Source of the DNA: a virus
Virus record (IMG/VR): IMGVR_UViG_3300025289_000025
Span: 1-64,000 of that record
Length of the DNA stretch: 64,000 bases
Direction: 5' to 3' (one strand)
Shown: one piece after another, positions 7,836 to 16,877 of the stretch
How the letters are laid out: each line of letters begins with the position of its first letter
Position numbering within the stretch: the first letter of the stretch is position 1
Notes under the pieces: generated by a model
Databases searched by the model: none
The model's input: only the letters and a program-made list of their open reading frames with translations
Told to the model about the DNA's origin: nothing
Program-made: the position numbers and the translations under genes

Positions 7836-10800
7836 ATGCCGGATTTTACAATAATTTGTAGTAAGTGCAAAAAAACAAAAACCTTTAAGCATCCTACTAG
7901 GGCTACTTTAACTTGCCAATCTTGTGGTAATAAGAGTGGTTTTGTTTCCCACCCAGAAGATTTTGAGTATAATGCCTTAATCCTCCGTTGCCAGAAATGT
8001 GATGAATCTTTTTTAGTTAAATTTGGTTTGGATTCTTTATTGCGTTGCCCCTCTTCTAAATGTGGTGGTTTTCTTTTGGATTCTATCGAATTTGTTTCTA
8101 TATCTACTATACAGGATCAAATGGAGAATAAAAAATCAAATGTAGTTATGGATAATTTTCCTAAAAACTCTTCTTTTTTAAAACGCAACAAAATTATTTA
8201 TAAAACGTCTGATGAAGGTATGAGAATAGCTATTCCTTATTATTATGGTGGAAGTAGAATTCAACGGGCAATAGAAAGTTGGATTTATCCGGAAACCGTT
8301 TTTGTTTTAACAGATCTGGGGATCATCCCACCTGGGAATGGTATATGTAGCCAAATATTCACGGAAAAAAATTCTAAAACAGAAGGATTGAATAATAGAA
8401 CGCAGCCTTATTTAATAGATATTCTTTCTAGATTAATTAAACTTTTTCCTTATGAGAAGTATTACGGTTATTTTAATTCTGATGTTATCCTTCCCCCAGG
8501 ATCTATTATAAAAAGTTTGATTCCTTCTGAAGGAAAAAAGATATCTTTTCATCATAGAATGGATCATAAAGGATCTGCTCAAGATTCTATTTATAAATTG
8601 GAGAAGAAGAACCAAGTATTTTGTGGTAAAGATGGTTTTATAGGAGAAGCGCAAGTAATAAGAGATATAGTAGCAAATGTAAAAGATATGGTTTTGGGGG
8701 GGGCTTCTTGGGATGATGGTTTAGCTGTTTGGTGTTTCCAGAAATATGGCAGAGATAAAGTTGACCTTCGCTATGGGGAAATTTACCATGTTTTGCATCC
8801 TCAAGTTTGGAATGCTGATGATAAGGAATCTACGTTCAATCGTAAACAATTACAATCTATGGGTATATCTGATACCAAAAGGCAATCTTTTAATTGGTTT
8901 AAACAGTCAGAAGGTAGTATCGAAGATTCTTTAGAAGAAAAACATAAATCTTTAGGATTAATACAACCCGGTAGAATTGGTGATATAATAATCGTTCTTC
9001 CCATAGCTAAGTGGTTTCACGATTTGGGTTATAGAGTAATTTGGCCAGTAGTATCAGAATATATAAATTTGTTCGATTACGTAAATTATGTCGATGTTGT
9101 TGATTTGGGTTCTGGTTTAGGGGGTTCTTATAAAAAGTCTAAAGAGGTACTGAAAAATAAGGGTGTTTCTCAGATACTAGATTTAGGTATAGGATTTGGA
9201 AAAGATGAATCTGAGTGGGTTAATTCTGGTATGTCTTTTGATGAGTGGAAATATAAAGAAGCTTGCGTTCCTTTCGAGGAGCGATTTAATTTGGTTATAA
9301 ATAGAAATTTTCAAAAAGAATTGGATTTGGAAAAATCTTTATGTATATTGGGGGAATTCGTATTAACGCACTCCGTTGGATCTAAAGGAAGAATAAATTT
9401 TGGTAAAATAAATTCTATAGAAATTATGGCTAAGACTGGTTTCACTGTTTTTGATTGGATACGGGTGGTAGAGAAAGCAAAAGAAGTTTACTGTGTAGAT
9501 AGTTGTATAGCACATTTGGTTAATCAATTGGGTTTGGCAGTGGGTCGTAGAACGTTTTCTCCCTTGAAGGATTACCATGGCAGATCTCTTGCTATGGCTG
9601 TTCCTAAGATCAATTGGGAAGGTGAGAGGGTATCTACTGTAATTAGAAAGTCCCCCATCGTACCGGACAAATCAAGTGGGCTATTGTTGGCATCTTTACC
9701 GGGGCTTCATACGGGGAACTGGCCTTTGTATCCGTTAGGGATAGGTTATCTTCATTCTTCTTTGAGCAGAGATAGGGATGTTCGGTCTATACATTTTCAA
9801 AAACAATCCCATATGGAGAGTATTTTTCCTAAATTAATAAAAAAATTACTACCCGATATTGTGGGTTTCACTTGCACTACTTTTAATAGGGGAAATGTCA
9901 GGAGGGGAATTAAAACGGTGAGAAGTATTTCGCCCAAAACTAAAATAATTTTAGGGGGAGTTCATCCTACTTTTCTTCCCCATCAGATGATAGAAAATTA
10001 TGGTGCCGATTATGTGGTAATGGGGGAAGGAGAAAATACTCTTAGAGATTTATGTCATATAATTGATAATGGAAAATTACCCTCTGATCTTAGGGGGGTG
10101 GCATATAAAAATGAATCTGGAAATATTTTTGTAAATGATCCCGTAAGTCCCATAGATAATCTTGATTGTCTTCCTCACCCTGATTTTAGTTATGCAGAAC
10201 AAATGATAAAAAATAGTGGGATGGGAAGTATTATTACTTCTAGGGGTTGCCCAGCTAAATGCGGATATTGTTCTACCAGTCATTATTGGGGCCAAAAAGT
10301 TAGGGCACACTCCGTAGATTGGGTTTTGAATGAAATAGAAAGGCAGATTGAACTTTATGGAATAAATAAATTACTTTTCCACGACGATTCTTTTAATTTG
10401 TCTCCATCCAGAGTTCAAGAAATTTGTAAAGGAATGATAGAAAGGAAGTTTGATTTAGTTTGGGCAGCTCAAGGCAGAGTCCACCCCGTTTCTAGGGAAA
10501 TGTTAGATATTATGGTGGAGGCGGGGTGTCGTCATATTTGTTGGGGGGTAGAGTCTGGGTCTAAAACTATGCTTCAATCTATGAGTAAAAAAATTAGTTT
10601 AGAACAAATTAAAAGGACTTATGAATTATGTTCTAAATATGAGGGAGTATTAACTACTGGTGCTTTTACTATGGTGGGGTATCCAGGGGAGAGTTCTCAA
10701 ACTATTAAAGAAACATGTGAATTTTTAAATACGGTTCCTATGACGGATTCCCCCAGCACCGCTATTTTATATGTACTCCCCGGAACAGAGGTTTACAAAC

Positions 10801-11012
10801 AATTGGGAAATAAAATAAATGATGATTATTGGGTAAATACGGAGGATGTTTTTTATAATACCACTGAAAATAATATAAATATTCTTCAGGGTTGGGCTAA
10901 TAAAGTAAATTCAAGTGGGAAGAAAATCCCTGCTGATTCTACTAAACATTTTTGGAACAACATATTATTTGGTAGTATTGCAGAACCTATACCACCTAGT
11001 ATAGATATTTAA
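7836..11012 (+). CDS. Zinc ribbons + glycosyltransferase-like + GT9-like + B12-binding radical SAM fusion
   Basis: A 1058-residue multidomain enzyme. Residues about 5-75 hold two zinc ribbons (CSKC/CQSC and CQKC/CPSSKC). Residues about 125-360 look like a nucleotide-sugar glycosyltransferase of GT-A type, with YFNSDV as a possible metal-binding motif. Residues about 370-600 resemble ADP-heptose-type (GT9) transferases, starting QPGRIGDIIIVLP and ending with a VDSCIAHL block. Residues about 610-745 match a cobalamin-binding domain: GGVHPTFLP, then VMGEGE. From about 785 a radical SAM core carries RGCPAKCGYC (CxxxCxxC), followed by the WGVESGS and GYPGES blocks. B12 radical SAM enzymes methylate or rearrange unactivated carbons, so making and then alkylating a sugar is a reasonable inference. 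The substrate is unknown. Confidence 0.85.
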   Translation: MPDFTIICSKCKKTKTFKHPTRATLTCQSCGNKSGFVSHPEDFEYNALILRCQKCDESFLVKFGLDSLLRCPSSKCGGFLLDSIEFVSISTIQDQMENKKSNVVMDNFPKNSSFLKRNKIIYKTSDEGMRIAIPYYYGGSRIQRAIESWIYPETVFVLTDLGIIPPGNGICSQIFTEKNSKTEGLNNRTQPYLIDILSRLIKLFPYEKYYGYFNSDVILPPGSIIKSLIPSEGKKISFHHRMDHKGSAQDSIYKLEKKNQVFCGKDGFIGEAQVIRDIVANVKDMVLGGASWDDGLAVWCFQKYGRDKVDLRYGEIYHVLHPQVWNADDKESTFNRKQLQSMGISDTKRQSFNWFKQSEGSIEDSLEEKHKSLGLIQPGRIGDIIIVLPIAKWFHDLGYRVIWPVVSEYINLFDYVNYVDVVDLGSGLGGSYKKSKEVLKNKGVSQILDLGIGFGKDESEWVNSGMSFDEWKYKEACVPFEERFNLVINRNFQKELDLEKSLCILGEFVLTHSVGSKGRINFGKINSIEIMAKTGFTVFDWIRVVEKAKEVYCVDSCIAHLVNQLGLAVGRRTFSPLKDYHGRSLAMAVPKINWEGERVSTVIRKSPIVPDKSSGLLLASLPGLHTGNWPLYPLGIGYLHSSLSRDRDVRSIHFQKQSHMESIFPKLIKKLLPDIVGFTCTTFNRGNVRRGIKTVRSISPKTKIILGGVHPTFLPHQMIENYGADYVVMGEGENTLRDLCHIIDNGKLPSDLRGVAYKNESGNIFVNDPVSPIDNLDCLPHPDFSYAEQMIKNSGMGSIITSRGCPAKCGYCSTSHYWGQKVRAHSVDWVLNEIERQIELYGINKLLFHDDSFNLSPSRVQEICKGMIERKFDLVWAAQGRVHPVSREMLDIMVEAGCRHICWGVESGSKTMLQSMSKKISLEQIKRTYELCSKYEGVLTTGAFTMVGYPGESSQTIKETCEFLNTVPMTDSPSTAILYVLPGTEVYKQLGNKINDDYWVNTEDVFYNTTENNINILQGWANKVNSSGKKIPADSTKHFWNNILFGSIAEPIPPSIDI

Positions 11013-11022
11013 AGGAGATAAA

Positions 11023-11892
11023 TTGACTATTCATTTTTTTACCATAGTATTAAATGGAATGCCCTTTATAAAGTACCATATAAAGGTTCTGAAAAATCTC
11101 CCCTTCGATTGGCATTGGCATATTATAGAAGGAATTGCGGATTTAAAATACGATACTTCTTGGTCTTTAAAAACGGGGGGTATGATTACGGAAAAACTTC
11201 ATAGGAATGGATTAAGTAATGATGGAACAACCGAATATATAGATACTCTGAAAAAGGATTTTCCTAATAATATTTCTGTATATAGAAAAGATTTGGGTAA
11301 TTTTTGGGATGGAAAAGTAGAAATGGTAAATGCTCCTATTCCTTATCTCCCTGATCAGTGCCTTCTTTGGCAAATAGATGTAGATGAGCTTTGGGATTTA
11401 GATGGAATTTCTAAAATGGTGGATATGTTTAAAAATAATCCAAATAAAATGTCAGCTTTTGTATATTGCCATTATTTTGTAGGACCCACTAAATTTGTGG
11501 TTTCTATGAATACTTGGGCCACTTTACCGGAAGATTGGTTGAGAATATTTAGGTTTAATAAAGGAATGTATTGGAGCAAGCATGAACCGCCCACATTGGT
11601 AGATAAAGATGGTATTGATTGCGGAAGAAAAAGTTTTATAAGTAGGGATGATACTCTAGTAAAGGGAATAACTTTTCAACACTTTGCCTATGTAATTCCC
11701 CAACAAGTTTTATTCAAGGAAATATATTATGGATATAGGGATGCTTGTAGTTATTGGAGAAATTTGCAAAAAAGTAGGGGTGCGAGGATAGATGTCAGTA
11801 TGTATCTTCCTTGGGCAAATAACGCCATTATAGAAAATTGGGATGAAAAGAAACGTGGGAAGTTATTATATCCGGGAGAGTGCATAGAATGA
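11023..11892 (+). CDS. Glycosyltransferase, GT-A type
   Basis: A 289-residue protein. It opens with a hydrophobic strand, FFTIVLNGMPFI, typical of GT2-like enzymes, and has WQIDVDELWDL at about residues 119-129, where DVDE fits a metal-binding DxD. The start is TTG with AAAGGAGAT seven bases upstream. It sits ten bases after the radical SAM fusion and overlaps the following methyltransferase, so it is part of the same operon. It probably transfers a sugar to a protein or glycan; the acceptor is not visible. Confidence 0.75.
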   Translation: MTIHFFTIVLNGMPFIKYHIKVLKNLPFDWHWHIIEGIADLKYDTSWSLKTGGMITEKLHRNGLSNDGTTEYIDTLKKDFPNNISVYRKDLGNFWDGKVEMVNAPIPYLPDQCLLWQIDVDELWDLDGISKMVDMFKNNPNKMSAFVYCHYFVGPTKFVVSMNTWATLPEDWLRIFRFNKGMYWSKHEPPTLVDKDGIDCGRKSFISRDDTLVKGITFQHFAYVIPQQVLFKEIYYGYRDACSYWRNLQKSRGARIDVSMYLPWANNAIIENWDEKKRGKLLYPGECIE

Positions 11893-12689
11893 ATAATATA
11901 GACATTTTGCAGAAGGATTGGCATATAAAATGGTACCGGGATATATTAGAAGGTGGACCAGAAAAGTGGGATGGTTTTGTCAACCCTGATAGTATTTGGA
12001 GTTGGATGCATACTTATTGTATAGATCATATTAAAGAATTTTTTCAAAATATTCCCCCATCTACCATTATTACTTTGGGGGACGGATATTGTGGTAGAGA
12101 AGCAATTCATATAAAAAGAATAAATTCTAATCACAAAGTCCACGCTTCGGATTGGCAACCGTGTTTGATAGAAGTATCCCATAAATTGGGACTAGTAGAT
12201 GAATTTTCTAATCAAGATATAGGAAATTTAACTTTTGAAGACGATTCATTTGATTTTGTTTTTATAAAAGAATCCCTTCACCATATGTCCATGCCGTATA
12301 AAGGATTGTATGAAATGTTTAGGGTGGCAAAAAGGGGGGTTATTTTAATAGAACCTAGTGGGGATAATGATCCAAAATATCATTTTAATAAATATGAAAT
12401 CGTAGGTAACTATGTATTTGGTTTTTCTTCACATGAGTTAATTAAAATCGGGTTATCATACGGAATTAAAAACTTTGTTTGGACTTATTCCTCCGTTCAT
12501 TTTGGACGACATGATATTGATAATATTAATTTAGGAAAAATAGATGAAGAGAAAAAACGATTAATAGAATTAGATGATAAAATTCCTATAAAAGATAAGC
12601 CATTGATGATATTTTTCTTTTTGAAAGATAAAGAATTATTAAATCATTTTACTGATAAGGATAAATTTAGTAAATTCGAATTTATATAA
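11889..12689 (+). CDS. SAM-dependent methyltransferase, class I
   Basis: A 266-residue protein with a Rossmann-type methyltransferase pattern: motif I-like TLGDGYCGRE near residue 60, the acidic ASDW, then DDSFDFVFIKESLHHM as motif IV and a GVILIEPSGD strand. The ATG at 11889 is preferred over the GTG at 11880 because GGGAGAG lies about nine bases upstream of it. The ATG overlaps the stop of the upstream glycosyltransferase. Probably modifies a sugar or small molecule made by its neighbours. Confidence 0.8.
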   Translation: MNNIDILQKDWHIKWYRDILEGGPEKWDGFVNPDSIWSWMHTYCIDHIKEFFQNIPPSTIITLGDGYCGREAIHIKRINSNHKVHASDWQPCLIEVSHKLGLVDEFSNQDIGNLTFEDDSFDFVFIKESLHHMSMPYKGLYEMFRVAKRGVILIEPSGDNDPKYHFNKYEIVGNYVFGFSSHELIKIGLSYGIKNFVWTYSSVHFGRHDIDNINLGKIDEEKKRLIELDDKIPIKDKPLMIFFFLKDKELLNHFTDKDKFSKFEFI

Positions 12690-12691
12690 AT

Positions 12692-12817
12692 ATGGGGAAG
12701 GTGTTTAGTAAAATGCATATAAAAAAGGCTTTGGGCAGATGCCATTCCGAAGAGACCAAACAAAAAATGAGATTAGCTAGATTGAAATATTATTCGTTTA
12801 AAGGAGAGAATAAATGA
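12692..12817 (+). pseudogene. NUMOD3 remnant of a homing endonuclease
   Basis: A short frame (41 codons) containing CHSEETKQKMR, the NUMOD3 DNA-binding motif of GIY-YIG homing endonucleases. The DNA is nearly the same as part of the NUMOD3 array of the GIY-YIG gene at 14060-14729 (GAAGAGACCAA and CAAAAAATGAGA are shared). No nuclease domain is present. It is best read as the leftover 3' end of a second copy. Its TGA overlaps the ATG of the next gene and its 3' part supplies that gene's AAAGGAGAG site. Confidence 0.6.
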
Positions 12818-13383
12818 TTCCTCATTATTCAGATTTTAAAGATAGGATCGAATCTGTGGAGGGTCTTCTTCTTCCTGGAGAAGACGAGTTTTTATTTAAT
12901 ATGGCGGCCCAAATGCCAGAGGATGGCGCTATAGTCGAAATGGGGAGTTATTTGGGGAAATCTTCGGTGTCTTTAGGATTTCCCTGTTTAGGAACTAAAA
13001 GAAAATTATATTGTATTGATCTTTGGGGGACAGAATCTTGGTTTACTAGTTGGAAAGAAACTATAAATAAATTTGGACTTTCTGAAAATGTAATTCCGTT
13101 GAGAGGATTTGCTGGAGATGTTTTACGAAATTGGGAAAAGTTGACTGGAGGAGTAAAAATAGATATGGTATTTAATGATACTTCTCATTGTCTTCCTAGT
13201 ATTTTGAACGAATTTATTTTGGTTTATCCTTGGGTAAAGAACGAAGGTATAGTGGCTTTTCATGATTATACTCAGGCATCTTACCCCGACGTAGCTAAAA
13301 CTTGGGATGTAGTGAAAACAATGTTATTGAATCATAAAGCCATGGTATCTATCGTATTGGGAAGAAAGGTGGAAATCAAGTGA
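12814..13383 (+). CDS. Class I methyltransferase (MT24-like)
   Basis: A 189-residue protein with IVEMGSYLGKSS as the SAM-binding glycine motif, LYCIDLWG as the acidic second strand, and IDMVFNDTSH followed by GIVAFHDYTQ. This pattern is typical of the methyltransferase_24 group often found beside glycosyltransferases. An AAAGGAGAG site precedes the ATG. It overlaps the next gene by four bases. The substrate is likely a sugar or glycan, by context. Confidence 0.78.
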   Translation: MIPHYSDFKDRIESVEGLLLPGEDEFLFNMAAQMPEDGAIVEMGSYLGKSSVSLGFPCLGTKRKLYCIDLWGTESWFTSWKETINKFGLSENVIPLRGFAGDVLRNWEKLTGGVKIDMVFNDTSHCLPSILNEFILVYPWVKNEGIVAFHDYTQASYPDVAKTWDVVKTMLLNHKAMVSIVLGRKVEIK

Positions 13384-14063
13384 ATTTAATGATGGTAGAT
13401 TCCCTCTCCGTTTTTGGTAAAATCTTGAGAGAGATTATTAAAGAAACTAAGCCAAGGAAGATTATTGAAACAGGGACTTATTTGGGAGAGGGGACTACCA
13501 CAGTAATAGCATCTGCTGTAAGAGATTTTAATATTGATTTAGAAAAATTTTATTCTATAGAAGTTAACCCCCAATATTTTAGGTCTGCATATATTCATCT
13601 TAGAAATTTAGGGCTTTTGGAATTTGTAACTCTGGAGAATGGTTTATCTATTTATAGAAAACAGCTGCCAAATAGAGATAAAATAAGGGAGATGTTTTTA
13701 GATACTATTTGGCCTGACTATGTGTATATAGATCATAATAAAGATATTAGGGTAAATAAATATTTTGAAGAAACTAATTTTGGTGATGTTCCTGAGGGGT
13801 TGTTAATAACGTGTTTAGAAAAGTTGGAACAAACCCCTGATTTAGTATTGTTGGATAGTGGTGGTCACGTGGGGGAGCTAGAGTTTGATACTTTGATTCC
13901 TATGTTGAAGGGGCCTTGTATTATAGCACTTGACGATATTTATCATGTAAAGCATTATAATTCTCTTGTAAAAATAAAGGAAGATAAGCGATTCAAAATA
14001 ATGGAATTATCTAAAGAGAAGTTCGGATTTTGCATCACTAAGTTCATTCCGGAGGGAAATTGA
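13380..14063 (+). CDS. Class I methyltransferase-like protein
   Basis: A 227-residue protein with a related fold: IIETGTYLGEGTT (motif I), FYSIEVNPQ (acidic second strand), PDLVLLDSGGHVG and CIIALDDIYH. The GTG start at 13380 overlaps the previous stop and has AAAGGTGG upstream. It may methylate, or bind SAM in a related reaction, as part of the glycan cassette. The 3' end overlaps the TTG of a GIY-YIG homing gene, which suggests that element inserted just at its stop. Confidence 0.7.
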   Translation: MNLMMVDSLSVFGKILREIIKETKPRKIIETGTYLGEGTTTVIASAVRDFNIDLEKFYSIEVNPQYFRSAYIHLRNLGLLEFVTLENGLSIYRKQLPNRDKIREMFLDTIWPDYVYIDHNKDIRVNKYFEETNFGDVPEGLLITCLEKLEQTPDLVLLDSGGHVGELEFDTLIPMLKGPCIIALDDIYHVKHYNSLVKIKEDKRFKIMELSKEKFGFCITKFIPEGN

Positions 14064-14729
14064 GAAAATTAATTCCCCTCAAGTATAGTATTATTTACAA
14101 AACGACTAATAATATAAATGGTAAAATTTATATTGGTAGAAGTGGGAAAAGAGATTCTAAATATTTGGGATCTGGTAAATTTTTCCTTCGTTCTTTAAAA
14201 AAAATATGGCAAACAAAATTTTAAAAGGGTAGTGATAGATAAATCCGATAATAAAAATGAACTTTGCTTAAAAGAAATATTTTGGATTAAATTCTATGAT
14301 GCTAGAAATCCAAATGTTGGGTATAATATTGGTCTTGGGGGGGAAGGTACGGGGTCGGGGGAAGATCATCCTTTTTACAGGTTGTTTGGGGAAAAACACC
14401 ATCGTTATGGTAAACGGTATTGCCATAGTGAAGAGACTATACGTAAAATGAGTTTAGACCGTCGGGGGGAAAATAATAATAATTACGGTAAAATTACCCC
14501 CGAAGAGACTAAACAAAAAATAAGAAAATCATTGGTAGGAAAAAAACTTTCTGACGAACATAAACGAAAGATAAGGGAGTCGGCATCTGGGGAAAATTAT
14601 GGTATGCGAGGAAAGCATCATAGTGAAGAGACCAAGCAAAAAATGAGAAAACCAAAATCAGAAGAATCTAAAAGAAAAATGAAGGAAGCTTGGGTAAAAA
14701 GAAAAGAAAAGAAAGGATTGGTAGAATGA
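14060..14729 (+). pseudogene. GIY-YIG homing endonuclease with a one-base frameshift
   Basis: The first 45 codons from TTG 14060 give the GIY-YIG core (SIIYKTTN, KIYIGRSG). The second frame, from about 14199, gives the continuation YGKQNFKRVV, the catalytic glutamate in CLKEIFWIKF, GYNIGLGGEG, and at least four NUMOD3 repeats (HSEETxxKM and relatives). The frames meet at an A8 run at 14197-14204; removing one A restores a single protein of about 222 residues. It may be a true pseudogene, a sequencing error, or expressed by slippage on the A run. It is a selfish element inserted between a methyltransferase and a glycosyltransferase gene. Confidence 0.8.
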
Positions 14730-15733
14730 ATATTTTAAAACTTTTTTGGGGAACTGTTACCAACGATCAAAATATCGGGAATTTATTCGGCTATCGCGTT
14801 CATAATGAAATGTTAAAAAAATATATTAAAATGAGGGACGATGTTATATTGGTGGGTTCTGTAGAGGAAGCAGAGGCTTGTTTATATATTTCTACACCAG
14901 AGATATTCGATCATCGACCAAATAAACCGACTTTTCTTTTTACGATGTTCGAGGCCCTATCGTTGCATCCGTTGTATGCCGAGAAAATACAAAAGGCAGA
15001 TTTTATACTAGTGCCCAGTACTTTTGTGAAGGGTGTTTTTTCCCCCCATTTTCCAGAAAATAAAATTTGGGTAGTTCCCCATGGGGTAGAAGAAGATTTC
15101 AGATTTGTTCTTAGAAAAAAGAATCCAAAAAAGTTTCGGTATTTATGGATAGGTGCACCGAATCCAAGGAAAGGCTATCAAGAACTTATCTATGTTTGGG
15201 GGAAATTAGGTCTTTCTAATAATCCAGAAATAGAGTTATATATTAAGACAACGCGTGTCCCTAATGTCACAATACAGAGAAAGGGAAACGTGATTTTAGA
15301 CAGTAGAATCGCCACTAGAGAGGAAATGATCAAAATTTATCAAGATGCTCATTGTTTTGTTTGGCCTACTCGGGGTGAGGGGTGGGGCCTTCCTTTGGCA
15401 GAGGCCATGGCTACTGGGTTGCCTTGTATAGCAACTGGTTTTAGCGGAGTGCTGGACTTTTTCGATTCAAAAGTAGGCTACCCCTTAAAATATAGTTTGG
15501 GTTTGATGGATATGACTTCCCCTATTTTTGGAAATATGGGTAAGGTAGAAGCGGCCTTACCCGATGTTAAAGATTTAATAGAAAATATGATTTATGTTAA
15601 AAATAATTATAAGCATGCCTTGCAAAAAGGCAGATTAGCAAGCGCGAGGATAAAGGCAAGATTCACTTGGGAAAACTCCGCTGAAAATCTAGTTAATGCT
15701 ATTAGAGAAGGATTATCAATAAGAGGTAATTAA
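14726..15733 (+). CDS. Glycosyltransferase family 4 (GT-B fold)
   Basis: A 335-residue protein. The C-terminal half has the GT4 pattern: LWIGAPNPRKGYQELI, IYQDAHCFVWPTRGEGWGLP, and EAMATGLPCIATGFSG, where the glutamates hold the nucleotide-sugar phosphate. The N-terminal domain has VPSTFVKGVF and VVPHGVEE. The ATG at 14726 overlaps the stop of the GIY-YIG gene; an in-frame ATG 36 bases upstream is unlikely because it lies inside that gene. It closes the cargo island, and the head-tail connector starts next. Confidence 0.88.
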   Translation: MNILKLFWGTVTNDQNIGNLFGYRVHNEMLKKYIKMRDDVILVGSVEEAEACLYISTPEIFDHRPNKPTFLFTMFEALSLHPLYAEKIQKADFILVPSTFVKGVFSPHFPENKIWVVPHGVEEDFRFVLRKKNPKKFRYLWIGAPNPRKGYQELIYVWGKLGLSNNPEIELYIKTTRVPNVTIQRKGNVILDSRIATREEMIKIYQDAHCFVWPTRGEGWGLPLAEAMATGLPCIATGFSGVLDFFDSKVGYPLKYSLGLMDMTSPIFGNMGKVEAALPDVKDLIENMIYVKNNYKHALQKGRLASARIKARFTWENSAENLVNAIREGLSIRGN

Positions 15734-15734
15734 T

Positions 15735-16307
15735 ATGGCCTATTGCACGAAAGCAGAAGTAAAGTTATATTTAGATATTAGGGAAACTGAGGTTGAAAAG
15801 GATGCTTTGATAGAAGCTTTGATTATTTCTTCCCAGGCTTTTATTGATGAGTATTGTAATAGAGTTTTTGAGCAAGCAGCGGTAACTGAATACCACGATG
15901 GAGGATCTAACCGGATATTTCTTGATAGATACCCTATAGCATCTTCCCCTGCTGTTCAGATTTGGGATAGTTGGGATAGGGCTTACGCAAGCACCGATTT
16001 AATTGATACGGATGATTACTTTGTCGATTCTGAGAATGGTATTATCAAATTTGACTATGACGTTGGTGGATCTCCCGGAGCGGTGAAGATTGTATATACA
16101 GGGGGATTTACTGTTATTCCGACTCCTATTTCTCAAGCTTGTATTGAGTTGGTTGCTAGGAAGATCAAGGAGGGGCCTAGTGGAGGATTGGGGGTTCCCA
16201 GTAGGGCACTCCCCGGTGGCGGAAATGTAACATATGTGATTGATGCTCTCTTTCCCCAAACCAAGGTTGCTTTGGATGCTTATCGAAAGATGGGGAGTTT
16301 GGGATGA
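15735..16307 (+). CDS. Head-tail connector protein (gp6-like)
   Basis: A 190-residue protein matching phage head-tail connector proteins that form a ring below the portal. It starts with a helical CTKAEVKLYLDI and a LIEALIISSQAFIDEYCNR helix, then ends in beta strands with VKIVYTGGFTVIP and a final helix. It is separated from the capsid gene by the 8.5 kb cargo island, although these genes are normally neighbours. It overlaps the next gene by four bases. Confidence 0.85.
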   Translation: MAYCTKAEVKLYLDIRETEVEKDALIEALIISSQAFIDEYCNRVFEQAAVTEYHDGGSNRIFLDRYPIASSPAVQIWDSWDRAYASTDLIDTDDYFVDSENGIIKFDYDVGGSPGAVKIVYTGGFTVIPTPISQACIELVARKIKEGPSGGLGVPSRALPGGGNVTYVIDALFPQTKVALDAYRKMGSLG

Positions 16308-16816
16308 CTTCTTTTGAATTAAAATGGGAGCCTTCTTTAAGTGGGAGTATTTCTAAACTTCCCCCACTTATTCAATCTAATGTACTTCGTGCTCTTCATG
16401 ATGGGGCTTTGTTAATGGAATCTGTTTCCCAAATGAAATATCTGTCTGGCCCTAGACCAGATATATTGGCAGTAAAAACGGGGTTACTGAGAAAAAGAGT
16501 TTTGGGGATCATGTCCGGTACTGGGGGAGACCCAACTGTATTTGGTTCTATTACTCTTGGCGTATCTGGTATAAAGTATGCGGCTATTCATGAATTAGGG
16601 GGAACTATTCACCATCCAGGATCGCAAGCTAGGAATTTTCCTTATATGGTTTTCTTTTGGAAGAAGCGGGGGTTTTGGGCTAGATTTAGGAAAACAGGCC
16701 CCCACGATATACCAATTCCGCAGAGAGCTTATTTACAACCGGCTTTTGAGGCATCCCTTCCTCGTGTAAAATTGTTAATTCAGGCCGCAGTTGACAGAGC
16801 CTATAGGGATTCATAA
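16304..16816 (+). CDS. Neck or virion morphogenesis protein (HK97 gp10-like)
   Basis: A 170-residue protein with KTGLLRKRV and GIKYAAIHELGGTIHHPG, a signature of the HK97 gp10/virion morphogenesis group, plus a PQRAYLQPAFE block near the end. These proteins join head and tail. It is followed by the right end of a TnpB element, which separates it from the tail terminator-like gene. Confidence 0.8.
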   Translation: MTSFELKWEPSLSGSISKLPPLIQSNVLRALHDGALLMESVSQMKYLSGPRPDILAVKTGLLRKRVLGIMSGTGGDPTVFGSITLGVSGIKYAAIHELGGTIHHPGSQARNFPYMVFFWKKRGFWARFRKTGPHDIPIPQRAYLQPAFEASLPRVKLLIQAAVDRAYRDS

Positions 16817-16830
16817 TGTCAAAAAGAAAC

Positions 16831-16860
16831 CAACTACCCCGTATTAAACAACGGAGTTTG
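16831..16860 (-). repeat. Right-end hairpin of the TnpB element
   Basis: On the minus strand, ACUCCGU and ACGGGGU pair (with one G-U), flanked by CAA/TTG pairing and a two-base bulge. It lies 18 bases after the tnpB stop, where IS605-type elements have the right-end hairpin and the 3' end of the guide (omega) RNA. The exact element ends are not defined. Confidence 0.5.
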
Positions 16861-16877
16861 TAACTAGGAGAAATATG

